This document shows positions 18,209-26,073 of a stretch of DNA of 64,000 nt, piece by piece. The position numbers and the translations under genes were made by a program. Under the pieces are notes generated by a model. That model was not told the DNA's origin, did not search any database, and saw only the letters and a list, made by a program, of their open reading frames with translations. Position 1 is the first letter of the stretch; each line of letters begins with the position of its first letter. Source of the DNA: Mojavia pulchra JT2-VF2 (GTDB taxonomy: Bacteria > Cyanobacteriota > Cyanobacteriia > Cyanobacteriales > Nostocaceae); contig JAHHHN010000011.1 in NCBI GenBank assembly GCA_019359325.1, positions 117,090 to 181,089 of the forward strand, written 5' to 3'.

Positions 18209-18945
18209 TGGTTAAGAAACGCTCTGTCTCCGACTTATTACAAGAAGAAGTACAAAAATTTACGCCTTCCGAAGGTGAACCAACCATTGAAGTTACTGCG
18301 GAAGCAGTTACTGAAGAAAATGCTTCCGCAGAAGAAACGTTAGCACAGACAAACGGGCCAGCAACTTCTAAGCGTACAAATCAGACTAAGGCCGATTTAG
18401 AAGTAACCCTTAAAGAGTTGAAAGACAAGCTGGAAAAAGCTCATCAACAAGAAGCCTCTTTCCAAGAAAAAATAACTGATTTAAACTCGGCTGTGTCTGA
18501 ACAAAAAGCATCAGCAGAACGGCTAAAAAAAGAGCTTGACGAAGCTAAAAGTGCAGCCGTACACTTGGCAGAATCTAATTCTAAGCTTATAGAAGAAATT
18601 AACTCTTTAAAGCAAGAAAAGGAAAAGTTTACACAAGCTAATTCTAAGCTCATAGAAGAAATTAACTCTTTAAGACAAGAAAAGGAAAAGTTTACGCAAG
18701 CTAATTCTAAGCTCATAGAACAAACTAACTCCTTAAAGCAAGAAAAGGAAAGCCTTGCAGAAGCTAGTTCCAAGCTTGTAAAAGAAAGTAGCTCCTTGAA
18801 GCAACAAAAGGAAATCTATAAACCAGTAAAAGAACCCTATAACCCAATCAACTACAGAAAATCATATCGAAGTTCGGAAAGACTGGCTACAACACAACCA
18901 GACGAGTCTGAAGATACTTCTTCGCAGATGTGGTTGCTTGACTAG
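18208..18945 (+). CDS. coiled-coil partner of the ParA-type ATPase, candidate McdB
   Basis: Hydrophilic product of 245 residues. The basic N-terminus MVKKRSVSDLLQEEVQKF is followed by an acidic disordered region (~20-60), then a long coiled coil (~62-205) containing three near-identical 21-residue repeats of NSKLIEEINSLKQEKEKFTQA (124-186) plus a degenerate fourth. The tail is polar and ends SSQMWLLD, with the only tryptophan at 242. McdB proteins are reported to have a basic disordered N-terminus, a central coiled coil and an invariant C-terminal Trp that contacts carboxysomes; this protein has all three. Identity as McdB remains inference. Translation is coupled to the ATPase gene by a TAATG overlap. 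Confidence 0.6.
   Translation: MVKKRSVSDLLQEEVQKFTPSEGEPTIEVTAEAVTEENASAEETLAQTNGPATSKRTNQTKADLEVTLKELKDKLEKAHQQEASFQEKITDLNSAVSEQKASAERLKKELDEAKSAAVHLAESNSKLIEEINSLKQEKEKFTQANSKLIEEINSLRQEKEKFTQANSKLIEQTNSLKQEKESLAEASSKLVKESSSLKQQKEIYKPVKEPYNPINYRKSYRSSERLATTQPDESEDTSSQMWLLD
18577..18765 (+). repeat. in-frame 63-bp tandem repeat (three copies)
   Basis: Three successive 63-bp units encode residues 124-144, 145-165 and 166-186 of the coiled-coil protein. Units one and two differ by very few bases; unit three has diverged more, and a fourth unit is recognisable in the protein after 186 (SSKLVKESSSLKQQKE). The unit length is three heptads, so copy-number change would lengthen the coiled coil without breaking it. 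Confidence 0.85.
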
Positions 18946-19062
18946 AGTTTAAGCAAGTTGATACAACTTCCAGGTAAATAGCAACTGCATGGAGATATCA
19001 GGTATTGGGAAATCGCAAATATAGCCTTTTTGATTAGCGATTCTCCCAGCATCTCAATTTAT

Positions 19063-19956
19063 CTATGATTTACCTTGAAATTCTAAAATATGTTGGGCAG
19101 TAATTTGTGGTTGTTCTAGGTGAGGAACATGACCACAATCTTGAATCCAGATGAGTTTGCTATGGGGAATTGCCCGTTTAAATCTATAGGCATCTTTAGT
19201 ACCCAAAATTTTATCCGAATCTCCCCACAAAATCAGCGTTGGCTGTGAAATTGTTGCTATTTTCTTAAATCTAAAAGCACGGTAACCACCACTTTTAGTG
19301 AAAGCAATTATAGCTTGACTCCAACTAGGCGTTTGTAGATGTAATGCTGCACAATCTAGAGCATCAACAGAGTAAAGGTGTTGACTTTTATAAGCAGCGC
19401 GGGAAATGCGATCGCGGATTTTGGGATTACGTAAAAATTCTGTGGCTAAATAATCTAATGGGGGAATCATCAATCTGCTTAACGGTGAACCGCTCTTCAA
19501 ACCAGCGCTATCGATTAACACCAATTTCTGCACTACTTCTGGATAAGTAAGTGTAAAATCAATCGCCGCCGCACCCCCCATCGACGCACCCACCAAAATT
19601 ACAGGTTGGTTAATCAGGGTTTTCCAAAAATAATAAAGATGAGTTTTAATTGCAGTTGGGCTATAAGTAATACCAGTAGGTCGATCTGTAAAACCAAAAC
19701 CTAACAAATCCACAGCCCAAGTTTCATTATCTACTGCAAGCAGCGGTAAAAGCCGCCTAAATTCAAATACAGAACTATCAAAACCGTGAATTAATAAAAT
19801 CGGTGTACCACCACTACCTTGATGTACATAAGTTGTAGTGATTGGTTCATTATTTAGGGGAGTAGCGATCGCTTGAGATTGAATACTCTGCGCTAGTGCG
19901 ATCGAGGCTGGTTCTGTCAGTCGCCCAACTGCTGTAGGTAAAAAACTAGGAAACAT
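19063..19956 (-). CDS. alpha/beta hydrolase fold protein
   Basis: Product of 297 residues. Oxyanion motif LLIHGFDSS (54-62), nucleophile elbow VGASMGG with Ser125, acid in ILWGDSDKILG and catalytic His in DCGHVPHLEQP near the C-terminus are all in order. The N-terminal ~45 residues are variable. It resembles the cyanobacterial and plant hydrolases of the haloalkane dehalogenase/esterase group; the substrate cannot be told. It lies on the opposite strand between the McdB-like gene and ccmK3, converging with the former. Confidence 0.85.
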   Translation of the reverse strand: MFPSFLPTAVGRLTEPASIALAQSIQSQAIATPLNNEPITTTYVHQGSGGTPILLIHGFDSSVFEFRRLLPLLAVDNETWAVDLLGFGFTDRPTGITYSPTAIKTHLYYFWKTLINQPVILVGASMGGAAAIDFTLTYPEVVQKLVLIDSAGLKSGSPLSRLMIPPLDYLATEFLRNPKIRDRISRAAYKSQHLYSVDALDCAALHLQTPSWSQAIIAFTKSGGYRAFRFKKIATISQPTLILWGDSDKILGTKDAYRFKRAIPHSKLIWIQDCGHVPHLEQPQITAQHILEFQGKS

Positions 19957-20000
19957 AAACCTTAGTTTACCGTAGTGTGCCGAACAGTGATGAATCGTAA

Positions 20001-20062
20001 GTGCTGAATCCTGAGTGCTGAGTGCTGAGTATGAATACTAATGCCCAATGCCCTATGCCCAG
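20001..20062. repeat. short tandemly repeated sequences (heptamers)
   Basis: GTGCTGA/CTGAGTG units at 20001-20031 are followed by ATGCCCA/ATGCCCT units at 20041-20062. Similar CAGCACT/CAGGACT heptamers occur at about 26045-26073, upstream of the M61 peptidase. They occupy the spacer upstream of ccmK3 and are typical of Nostoc-type genomes. Confidence 0.65.
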
Positions 20063-20149
20063 TTCAAAAAAATTGTCCAGAATGTCAAAATTGGGACTAA
20101 AGCCTCGTACAATAAATATCACTTATCCTTAACTCAGGAGAGTATAGCC

Positions 20150-20461
20150 ATGCCAATGGCGGTTGGCGTAATTGAAACTTTAGGTTTTCCTTCGGTATTG
20201 GCAGCAGCAGATGCCATGGTGAAATCTGCCGCAGTCACACTGGTATATTATGGTATAGCAGAAAGCGGCCGCTTGATAGTCGCTGTTCGGGGACACGTTG
20301 CTGAAGTTAGAAGAGCTGTTGAAGCAGGAATTGATGCGGGAGAGCAAGTAAAGGTCGATACAGTAATTACCCATTACATAGTTCCTAATCCCCCGGAAAA
20401 TGTGGAGACTATTTTACCAATCCACTTCACCGATAAAAGCGATCCTTTTCGCATCTTTTAA
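20150..20461 (+). CDS. ccmK3: carboxysome shell protein CcmK3-like (BMC-H)
   Basis: BMC-domain product of 103 residues that would sit in the facets of the beta-carboxysome shell. [30 protein letters not shown] is the canonical BMC start, and the C-terminus is short (LPIHFTDKSDPFRIF). The pore loop, normally K-I-G-S-G after GYE, reads YYGIAESGRL (33-42), i.e. non-canonical, as described for CcmK3, which forms mixed hexamers with CcmK4. I chose the ATG at 20150 because it follows a good AGGAG and gives the standard N-terminus. ccmK4 follows 86 bp downstream, so the two are likely co-transcribed. Confidence 0.9.
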   Translation: MPMAVGVIETLGFPSVLAAADAMVKSAAVTLVYYGIAESGRLIVAVRGHVAEVRRAVEAGIDAGEQVKVDTVITHYIVPNPPENVETILPIHFTDKSDPFRIF

Positions 20462-20547
20462 ACAAGTTCGCCATTAAAATTTGGTAGCGAAGCTTCGTAC
20501 AATTAACTTGTAACGCCATATAAATTTATTCATACAGGAGATTAGTA

Positions 20548-20898
20548 ATGTCACTACAGGCAGTTGGATCACTAGAAACTAAAGGTTTTCCTGCTGTACT
20601 AGCAGCAGCAGATGCTATGGTAAAAGCTGGTCGAGTTACCCTTGTTGGGTATATCAGAGTAGGTAGCGCCCGCTTTACAGTAAATATTCGTGGGGATGTT
20701 TCTGAAGTCAAGACCGCTATGGCTGCTGGTGTTGAAGCTGCTGAGAATGTTCATGGTGGTACTTTAGAATCTTGGGTTATTATCCCCAGACCTCATGAAA
20801 ACGTCGAAGCTGTTCTGCCCATTGCTTATACAGAAGCAGTCCAACAATATCGAGATTCTGTGGAAAACCCAATCGTTAGATCATCGAACGGGCGATAA
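20548..20898 (+). CDS. ccmK4: carboxysome shell protein CcmK4-like (BMC-H)
   Basis: BMC-domain shell protein of 116 residues. [30 protein letters not shown] is followed by the pore segment [20 protein letters not shown] (35-54), which differs from the K-I-G-S-G of CcmK1/K2 as is usual for CcmK4. The C-terminal helix and tail ([20 protein letters not shown]...) are complete. A strong CAGGAG ribosome site precedes the ATG. A gene pair ccmK3-ccmK4 away from the main ccmKLMN operon is the normal arrangement in beta-cyanobacteria, and the pair is thought to tune shell permeability to metabolites. Confidence 0.93.
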   Translation: MSLQAVGSLETKGFPAVLAAADAMVKAGRVTLVGYIRVGSARFTVNIRGDVSEVKTAMAAGVEAAENVHGGTLESWVIIPRPHENVEAVLPIAYTEAVQQYRDSVENPIVRSSNGR

Positions 20899-21857
20899 AG
20901 TTAGATTTGTTGATTATTTAGCCAAAACCCCAGAGTCAAAAGTTCACAATGGCAATAAATTATTGACCTATACTTCTTGACCATGAAATATCAAAATAGA
21001 CGCGAGTAATCGCGTCTCTATTCATTGATTACTAACTGTTAATCTTGAGATGATTTTCAAAAGTTTGGAAGTTTTAACAAATACAAATGGGTAATAATTT
21101 AATTTTTAAGTCGTTTTATTCTGCGAGTTTAGCTGTAAAAAATAGTCGAAGTTCACCATTATATCTAATAGCCAAGCAAGATTAAAAATCTACATTTATT
21201 CGCAGCGTCCCTAATGTATTGCGTCATGAAAGTAAATGTAAATGCAATTATATTTTAGGTTGCTGTGCAGTCTAGCTTTAACGCTTACTTATAAGAAGCG
21301 TCTAAGAAATATATGAAAATAGTACCTTAATGGGTACTGTTATATTTTCAGTGGGATTTTCAAAATAAGGTTATATATCTTACGTTTGTCCCTTACACAA
21401 CAAAATTACAAAAGGCGCTGTTGCAAGAAGCTTAAGGATGGTTATGGAAACTTACAAATTTTTTATATTTTTACTGAGAAACTTTAGAGAAGTGAAACTT
21501 ATATAAAAGCTACAACGTCTGGATGAAAGTGAATCGTCTTCACTTTTTTATCAGGTGCAAAATGCCAACTCTTGCAAACCCTTCCACAACATAAGGATAT
21601 CCTCATCAACTATAGGCAAATTGTTTTTCTTAGTTACCCAGTGATAAGTTTATAAAAATTTATAATTTGTGTAATTGAGTAAAAATGCTTCAGATAGGGG
21701 GATTTACAGTACTTGGAGACTAAAAGTAAAACCAGCAATAGAGAATTTTTGCATAAAGTTGGTCATTCCAGACGTAATAACTATGGAATCACTGAGATGT
21801 CTTCATGAAGAAGATGAATTTAGGGGCAACTGCCAGTTAATAAGTTAAGTGGGGTAA
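20899..21857. promoter_or_regulatory. long non-coding leader upstream of hetZ
   Basis: A 959-bp AT-rich gap without credible genes. From the literature on Anabaena hetZ, a long upstream region with a distant HetR-dependent promoter is expected. I searched by eye for the HetR-type palindrome (GGGTCTAACCC-like) and did not find a convincing copy; an inverted repeat at 21321-21338 is the clearest symmetric element. A GGGGGATTTAC stretch lies at about 21696-21706. The region probably contains the ccmK4 terminator and the hetZ promoters. Confidence 0.45.
21321..21338. promoter_or_regulatory. inverted repeat in the hetZ upstream region
   Basis: AGTACC (21321-21326) and GGTACT (21333-21338) are perfect reverse complements separated by six bases. 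The element contains GTA-N10-TAC, two bases wider than an NtcA box. It is 520 bp upstream of the hetZ start. It may be a protein-binding site or a chance palindrome. Confidence 0.3.
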
Positions 21858-23045
21858 ATGGGGGTTGTGATGCAAACTTTAAAACAGGGTTTCGAGGAGC
21901 GCAATCTCGCTATGGCAACAGAAGCAGAAAAACTGGCGCAATATTGGCGAAAACGCCTGGTAGCAGAGTGTCCAGAACAAAGCGTAGCTGCCAAAGAAAG
22001 TATAATTCTGTGGCTGTTGGGACGTGACTTTCAACGGTTTGATCTGCTCAATCCGAAAGACCTAGAGATTGCCAAGCAAGCGATGGAATATCGTTATCGA
22101 ATTCTATTGCAACGTTACTTGGGCATAGCAAGAGAACGTGCTTATCGCAACCTAATAACCCGGTTGGCGAGTTTAATGACATTACGCAATAAAATTCAAA
22201 CTTGGGTTTCCCTCAGCCGCGATCGCCAGCGTAGTGTAATTGATGTATTACAAGAAGTGATCCAGGAGTTACTCCAAAGTGATAGCTACATCCAAGAGCA
22301 AATGGCTGCTATCGCTGAAGTTACAGGCGATAAGCGACTGCGAGATACTCTACTGTTTGCCAGTATCGAAGAATATTGTTTGCGACCAGTACGGAATCAA
22401 CCGCTTCTGGTTTACCGTTTTGTGAACTACCTGCGCCGGACTCAGCGTGGTGGTTTAACTCAAGTGCCTAGCAGTGACATGATTAGGCTAGTTTCAGAAG
22501 AAATTCTCACAGACGACAGCGACAATCGAGTTAACTTAGTTGATAGTCAGGCGATCGCAGAATATCAAGAGGCGCAAGAAATAGAAGAGCAACAAGTACT
22601 GCGCCAGGCAGTACAACAAGAATTTGAAAACTATTTACAACAAAATCTTGGAACAGAAGCAGTAGAATGGCTACGACTGTATCTGCAAGGCAAGCCTCAA
22701 GATGAGATCGCCAAGAAACTCAATAAACCAATTAAGGAAGTATATCGGCTACGGGAAAAAATTAGCTACCATGCTGTGCGTGTTTTTGCCCTCAAAGGTA
22801 AACCAGAACTCGTGGATAACTGGCTTTCAATTTCCTTACAAGAACACAACCTGGGATTAACCCAGAACCAGTGGCAGCAACTTTACCAACAAGTAAGTTC
22901 TGTTGGGCGGCAAATCTTAGATTTGCGTAAAGCAGGTAATTCAATAGAGGCAACAGCCCAACAATTAAAACTCAAAACTCATCAAGTAATGGGTGAATGG
23001 GCTAAAGTCTATCTTGTAGCCCAAGCTTTAAGAACTCAGGAGTAA
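21858..23045 (+). CDS. hetZ: heterocyst differentiation protein HetZ
   Basis: Product of 395 residues (an ATG at 21870 is an alternative start, the first ATG having no clear ribosome site). Landmarks are LAQYWRKRLVAECPEQSVAA, LQRYLGIARERAYRNLITRL, WVSLSRDRQRSVIDVLQEVI, and a C-terminal helix-turn-helix-like stretch, LQGKPQDEIAKKLNKPIKEV, followed by REKISYHAVRVFALKGKPEL. Length and sequence agree with HetZ, a DNA-binding regulator that acts with HetR early in heterocyst differentiation. The patU gene follows on the same strand, as in other heterocyst formers, although here a 685-bp repeat-containing gap intervenes. Confidence 0.88.
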   Translation: MGVVMQTLKQGFEERNLAMATEAEKLAQYWRKRLVAECPEQSVAAKESIILWLLGRDFQRFDLLNPKDLEIAKQAMEYRYRILLQRYLGIARERAYRNLITRLASLMTLRNKIQTWVSLSRDRQRSVIDVLQEVIQELLQSDSYIQEQMAAIAEVTGDKRLRDTLLFASIEEYCLRPVRNQPLLVYRFVNYLRRTQRGGLTQVPSSDMIRLVSEEILTDDSDNRVNLVDSQAIAEYQEAQEIEEQQVLRQAVQQEFENYLQQNLGTEAVEWLRLYLQGKPQDEIAKKLNKPIKEVYRLREKISYHAVRVFALKGKPELVDNWLSISLQEHNLGLTQNQWQQLYQQVSSVGRQILDLRKAGNSIEATAQQLKLKTHQVMGEWAKVYLVAQALRTQE

Positions 23046-23084
23046 AGGACTTCCAAATAAAAAAATATCCCATCGCGTTTAGGG

Positions 23085-23400
23085 CAGGCGAGGCAGCGCG
23101 TTGCGGAGGACACTGCGTTGGTGTTAGCGTAGCGGTAGCAACGTAGGACGCGTCGGCAGTCGCTACAACGGTGGTCTTTGCGCCACTTGCTCCACTTGGG
23201 GAGCCACCCCCGTGGGCGGGTTCCCCGACTTGAGGGAAGTGGCGTGAAACTCCTGCGTACCCGTCAGTGGCTCCCAAGAAGGAACTGCCAAAAGACTTTG
23301 CCGATTTGTTCGCTGTAAGCGTTCCCGCAGGGAAGCAAGTGTCCGTTGGGTTTCCCACCGTTGTAGCGACTGCCGTGAGCAGGGGGGAGGAACAGTCGTG
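23085..23400. repeat. GC-rich repeat block with long inverted repeat between hetZ and patU
   Basis: A sharply GC-rich segment in AT-rich surroundings, with no credible gene. Two perfect 21-bp inverted arms lie at 23154-23174 and 23355-23375. Inside, CGCCACTT (about 23179-23186) pairs with AAGTGGCG (about 23237-23244) and nested GGGGAGCC/GGTTCCCC arms make a long imperfect hairpin. Fragments such as GTAAGCGTTCCCGCAGGGAAG resemble dispersed intergenic repeats of Nostoc genomes (from memory). The rest of the hetZ-patU gap (23401-23730) is AT-rich and featureless to me. Confidence 0.7.
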
Positions 23401-23730
23401 TTGAGTCCAGAAATTTGGATAATTTATTTTTTGGAGTTCCCTAACTAGATTAAGTCATCAGCCTAGTTGAGATAGTAATTTACTAGTAGAGAACTGCATG
23501 AAAGGGTGGAAATTATATGTATAAAATAGTACTACGACTTAAGTAATACCAAGCGGACTTTTCCTTTGAAATTCTGGATTGGCGATAAATCCCAAATCCA
23601 TAATCCTAAATTAAGTTTCTAGATTTTGGTATTTAATTTAACTTTTAAAAATATTGGATGTATCTTTATTTACTACTAAATAAGTTAGAGGCAAAATAGT
23701 ACTACCATTAAATACCAAGTCATCAAACCT

Positions 23731-24993
23731 ATGTTGTCTTCAGAGGGCGAACTTACCGATCATGAAGAAATTGAGCCGCAAGTGCTAACTGCTACTGCAC
23801 GTCAAGGGGAGCAAGAACGCGATCGCCTCACGGAGTCTCTTTATGAAAGAAAGCAAATATTTGAACTAATTGATAATCTTTTATCTTTTGAAGCTTGCCT
23901 TTACCATCAAATTTTGCCCTTGGGATTAGAAGACAATCAGCTCTTGCTGGGTATGGTTCATCAGCAAGACAGGGAAGCACTAGATTACGTTAATCGTATT
24001 TTGTCTTATATTCATTGCTCAATGGTGATTGAGGCGATTCCTGCTGATATTCACCGTACCATCCTCTCAGCCTATCTCAACTACAAGAATACATCCCACT
24101 CAGATGCTAAAAATGAGTATCAGCCAAGGCTGAACTTTACCTCAAAAAAGAATGTAGCAAGTCTTACCGACAAAGCTAATTACTCTGAGCTAGATCAGCA
24201 AACGACATGGATTGATTCTCAGGCAGAATTATTACAACCTGCTAGGTTACAGGTAGATTATTCCTTTATCCCTACTGCAAATAATGTGTCTCCCACTAGC
24301 ACTGCTTTTCCCCCTATCCAAGAAAGCGAAGAGGAGAACAATTGTGAGCCAGTAACTCCGGAAAATTTAACTATTTTGCCAGTGCCAATTTCAGATACCT
24401 TCAGTTCGATTGAGGGACTAGTAACGCTATCACCCAAGAAATTACTAGAAGAATTATTAGGGAGAGTTGTGGCTGGAGGAATTGGTCGCCTATATTTGGA
24501 AAGGCAGTCTGACCAAGGCAGAATACTCTGGAGTGACAATGGAGTCTTGCAATCTGTCATCGAAGATTTGTCCCTATCTCTTTTTCAAGGGGTAATTAAC
24601 GAATTGAAGCAATTTGCTGGATTACCTGTTGATACCGTTACAGAACCAAAACAGGTAGAGACAGAATGGCCAGATCAACAAAACAGTTTATTACTACGCT
24701 TGCGGGTGATGCCTGGGATCTATGGTGAAGAGGCTACACTACAAGTGCTGCGGGGAGCAGCATTAAAATTCTATCAACAGCAGCAGTTGGATCGTCTTAG
24801 CCGCGATACTTTAGGAATAACTCAGCAACTAAGCTTGAAGTTGCATGAATTACAAAAACGGCTACTGCTCAATCCCAGCCTTAAATCTGAGCAATTAGAG
24901 GCTGTGGTTGCTTTGAATCAACTAGTGGAAAATTTAAATAAACAAATTAACATCCTGGCTGGTGATAGCCAACCACCAAATAAGAGTAAATAA
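23731..24993 (+). CDS. patU: heterocyst patterning protein PatU
   Basis: Product of 420 residues. The N-terminal part, ERKQIFELIDNLLSFEACLY then HQILPLGLEDNQLLLGMVHQ, resembles the PilB/type II secretion N-domain. An acidic variable linker (~130-235) follows. The C-terminal part (LTLSPKKLLEELLGRVVAGGIGRLYLERQS..., then QFAGLPVDTVTEPKQVETEW) corresponds to the segment called PatU3. In Anabaena PCC 7120 the gene is split into patU5 and patU3, whereas here one continuous frame covers both, as reported for Nostoc punctiforme. PatU acts with HetZ and PatS/HetR in spacing heterocysts; its biochemical role is not known. Confidence 0.8.
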   Translation: MLSSEGELTDHEEIEPQVLTATARQGEQERDRLTESLYERKQIFELIDNLLSFEACLYHQILPLGLEDNQLLLGMVHQQDREALDYVNRILSYIHCSMVIEAIPADIHRTILSAYLNYKNTSHSDAKNEYQPRLNFTSKKNVASLTDKANYSELDQQTTWIDSQAELLQPARLQVDYSFIPTANNVSPTSTAFPPIQESEEENNCEPVTPENLTILPVPISDTFSSIEGLVTLSPKKLLEELLGRVVAGGIGRLYLERQSDQGRILWSDNGVLQSVIEDLSLSLFQGVINELKQFAGLPVDTVTEPKQVETEWPDQQNSLLLRLRVMPGIYGEEATLQVLRGAALKFYQQQQLDRLSRDTLGITQQLSLKLHELQKRLLLNPSLKSEQLEAVVALNQLVENLNKQINILAGDSQPPNKSK

Positions 24994-25091
24994 ATTTCTG
25001 TCAGTAAAACCGCTGATTGCGATCGCATACATAATTGTTATGTTGTACTTAGGATAACAGACCTAAAAAACTGAACATTCTTAATTAAATT

Positions 25092-25109
25092 GGTAGCAGA
25101 ATTGCTACC
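25092..25109. promoter_or_regulatory. perfect inverted repeat upstream of the Crp-family gene
   Basis: GGTAGCA (25092-25098) and TGCTACC (25103-25109) are exact reverse complements around GAAT. It lies 84 bp before the start of the regulator gene and could be an autoregulatory operator, or a hairpin in the leader. It is not an NtcA box, since the GTA-TAC spacing is N10. Confidence 0.35.
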
Positions 25110-25192
25110 GTATTCAGTGAATGATTACAGTTTAAAACTTATAATAGTCAACTTAATTTTCTCCCTCTAAATCCATTTTTTGCGGATATTTC

Positions 25193-25876
25193 ATGCAGAC
25201 TGAGGTTTTTAGTGAACTTTTCCCCTTACTGAGTACAGCCAACCCCCAGACTTTGGAATGGCTGCTTAACGTTGCAATTGACCACGAATACCCAGCTGAA
25301 CGAGCCGTTTTGATGGAAGATGCTTGGGGTAATGCAGTTTACTTTTTAGTTTCTGGTTGGGTTAAAGTCAGGCGCACCTCTGGAGATAATTTTGTAACTT
25401 TGGCAATTTTAGGTAAAGGTGATTTTTTCGGAGAAATGGCCGTTTTAGACGAATCTCCGCGCTCAACTGATGTGATTGCTTTGTCGCCTGTAAAATTGCT
25501 TAGTGTGGCCAGAGAGCGTTTTATTCAAATTTTATTTAAAGATCCGCACTTACATCACCGAATGCTACAACTGATGGTGCGGCGATTACGACAGGTAAAC
25601 CTGCGCTTGCAAATGCGGTCTTCACCGCCAGCAGTTAAACTAGCCCAGACCCTAGTTAGTTTGGGTGAAAGCTATGGTCAAAAATCAGACAAGGGAAGAG
25701 AAATTTTTAATATCCCTTTTAAAGATTTGGCAGAGGTAACAGAAATCAGCCTTGACGAAACCGGCAAAATTATGGAGAAGCTACATGAAAAAGGCTGGAT
25801 TGAAATTGACACCACCAGCAATATCATTTATTTGGTTAACTTCAAACAGTTAATAAATTTAGCTGGCAAAGTCTAA
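25193..25876 (+). CDS. Crp/Fnr family transcriptional regulator
   Basis: Product of 227 residues. The N-terminal cyclic-nucleotide-binding-type beta-barrel spans about 20-135 (AVYFLVSGWVKVRRTSGDNF, then LGKGDFFGEMAVLDESPRST), with the FGEMA and PRS elements of a phosphate-binding cassette. The long C-helix is LHHRMLQLMVRRLRQVNLRL. The C-terminal winged helix (FNIPFKDLAEVTEISLDETG, then KIMEKLHEKGWIEID) is recognisable but has a degenerate recognition helix. Whether it binds cAMP is not decidable. It sits 200 bp downstream of patU on the same strand with its own likely promoter. Confidence 0.85.
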   Translation: MQTEVFSELFPLLSTANPQTLEWLLNVAIDHEYPAERAVLMEDAWGNAVYFLVSGWVKVRRTSGDNFVTLAILGKGDFFGEMAVLDESPRSTDVIALSPVKLLSVARERFIQILFKDPHLHHRMLQLMVRRLRQVNLRLQMRSSPPAVKLAQTLVSLGESYGQKSDKGREIFNIPFKDLAEVTEISLDETGKIMEKLHEKGWIEIDTTSNIIYLVNFKQLINLAGKV

Positions 25877-26073
25877 TCAGCGCCGAATAGTAAGTGCTGA
25901 ACTTACACAGTGAAATGAAAATTAAGCATTTAGAAGAGGCGTAGGCGTTTAATAGCCTGACATCTCCAAACTCTTACGTCCTTCAACCCAGCCTCAAGGG
26001 ACAAACTCGGTGCGTAAGTCCTAAACTATTCACTATTAACAAATAACTCAGCACTCAGGACTCAGCACTCAAG

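Noticed and set aside
18444..18773. 109-codon minus-strand open frame inside the McdB-like gene
   Set aside because: It is the antisense shadow of the 63-bp coding repeats, visible from its own repetitive SFSCLKELISSMSLELACVN pattern.
17576..18945. Idea that the ParA-type pair is a plasmid partition or integrated-element system
   Set aside because: There is no ParB/CopG-type DNA-binding partner, no centromere-like repeat array and no replication or integrase gene nearby; the cargo-positioning reading fits better.
23002..23358. 118-codon minus-strand open frame across the hetZ end and the GC-rich block
   Set aside because: It overlaps hetZ, has a repeat-derived composition (Gly/Ala/Ser-rich) and no recognisable domain; it follows from the GC-rich hairpin block.
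25092..25109. NtcA site upstream of the Crp-family gene
   Set aside because: The spacing is GTA-N10-TAC, whereas NtcA requires N8.
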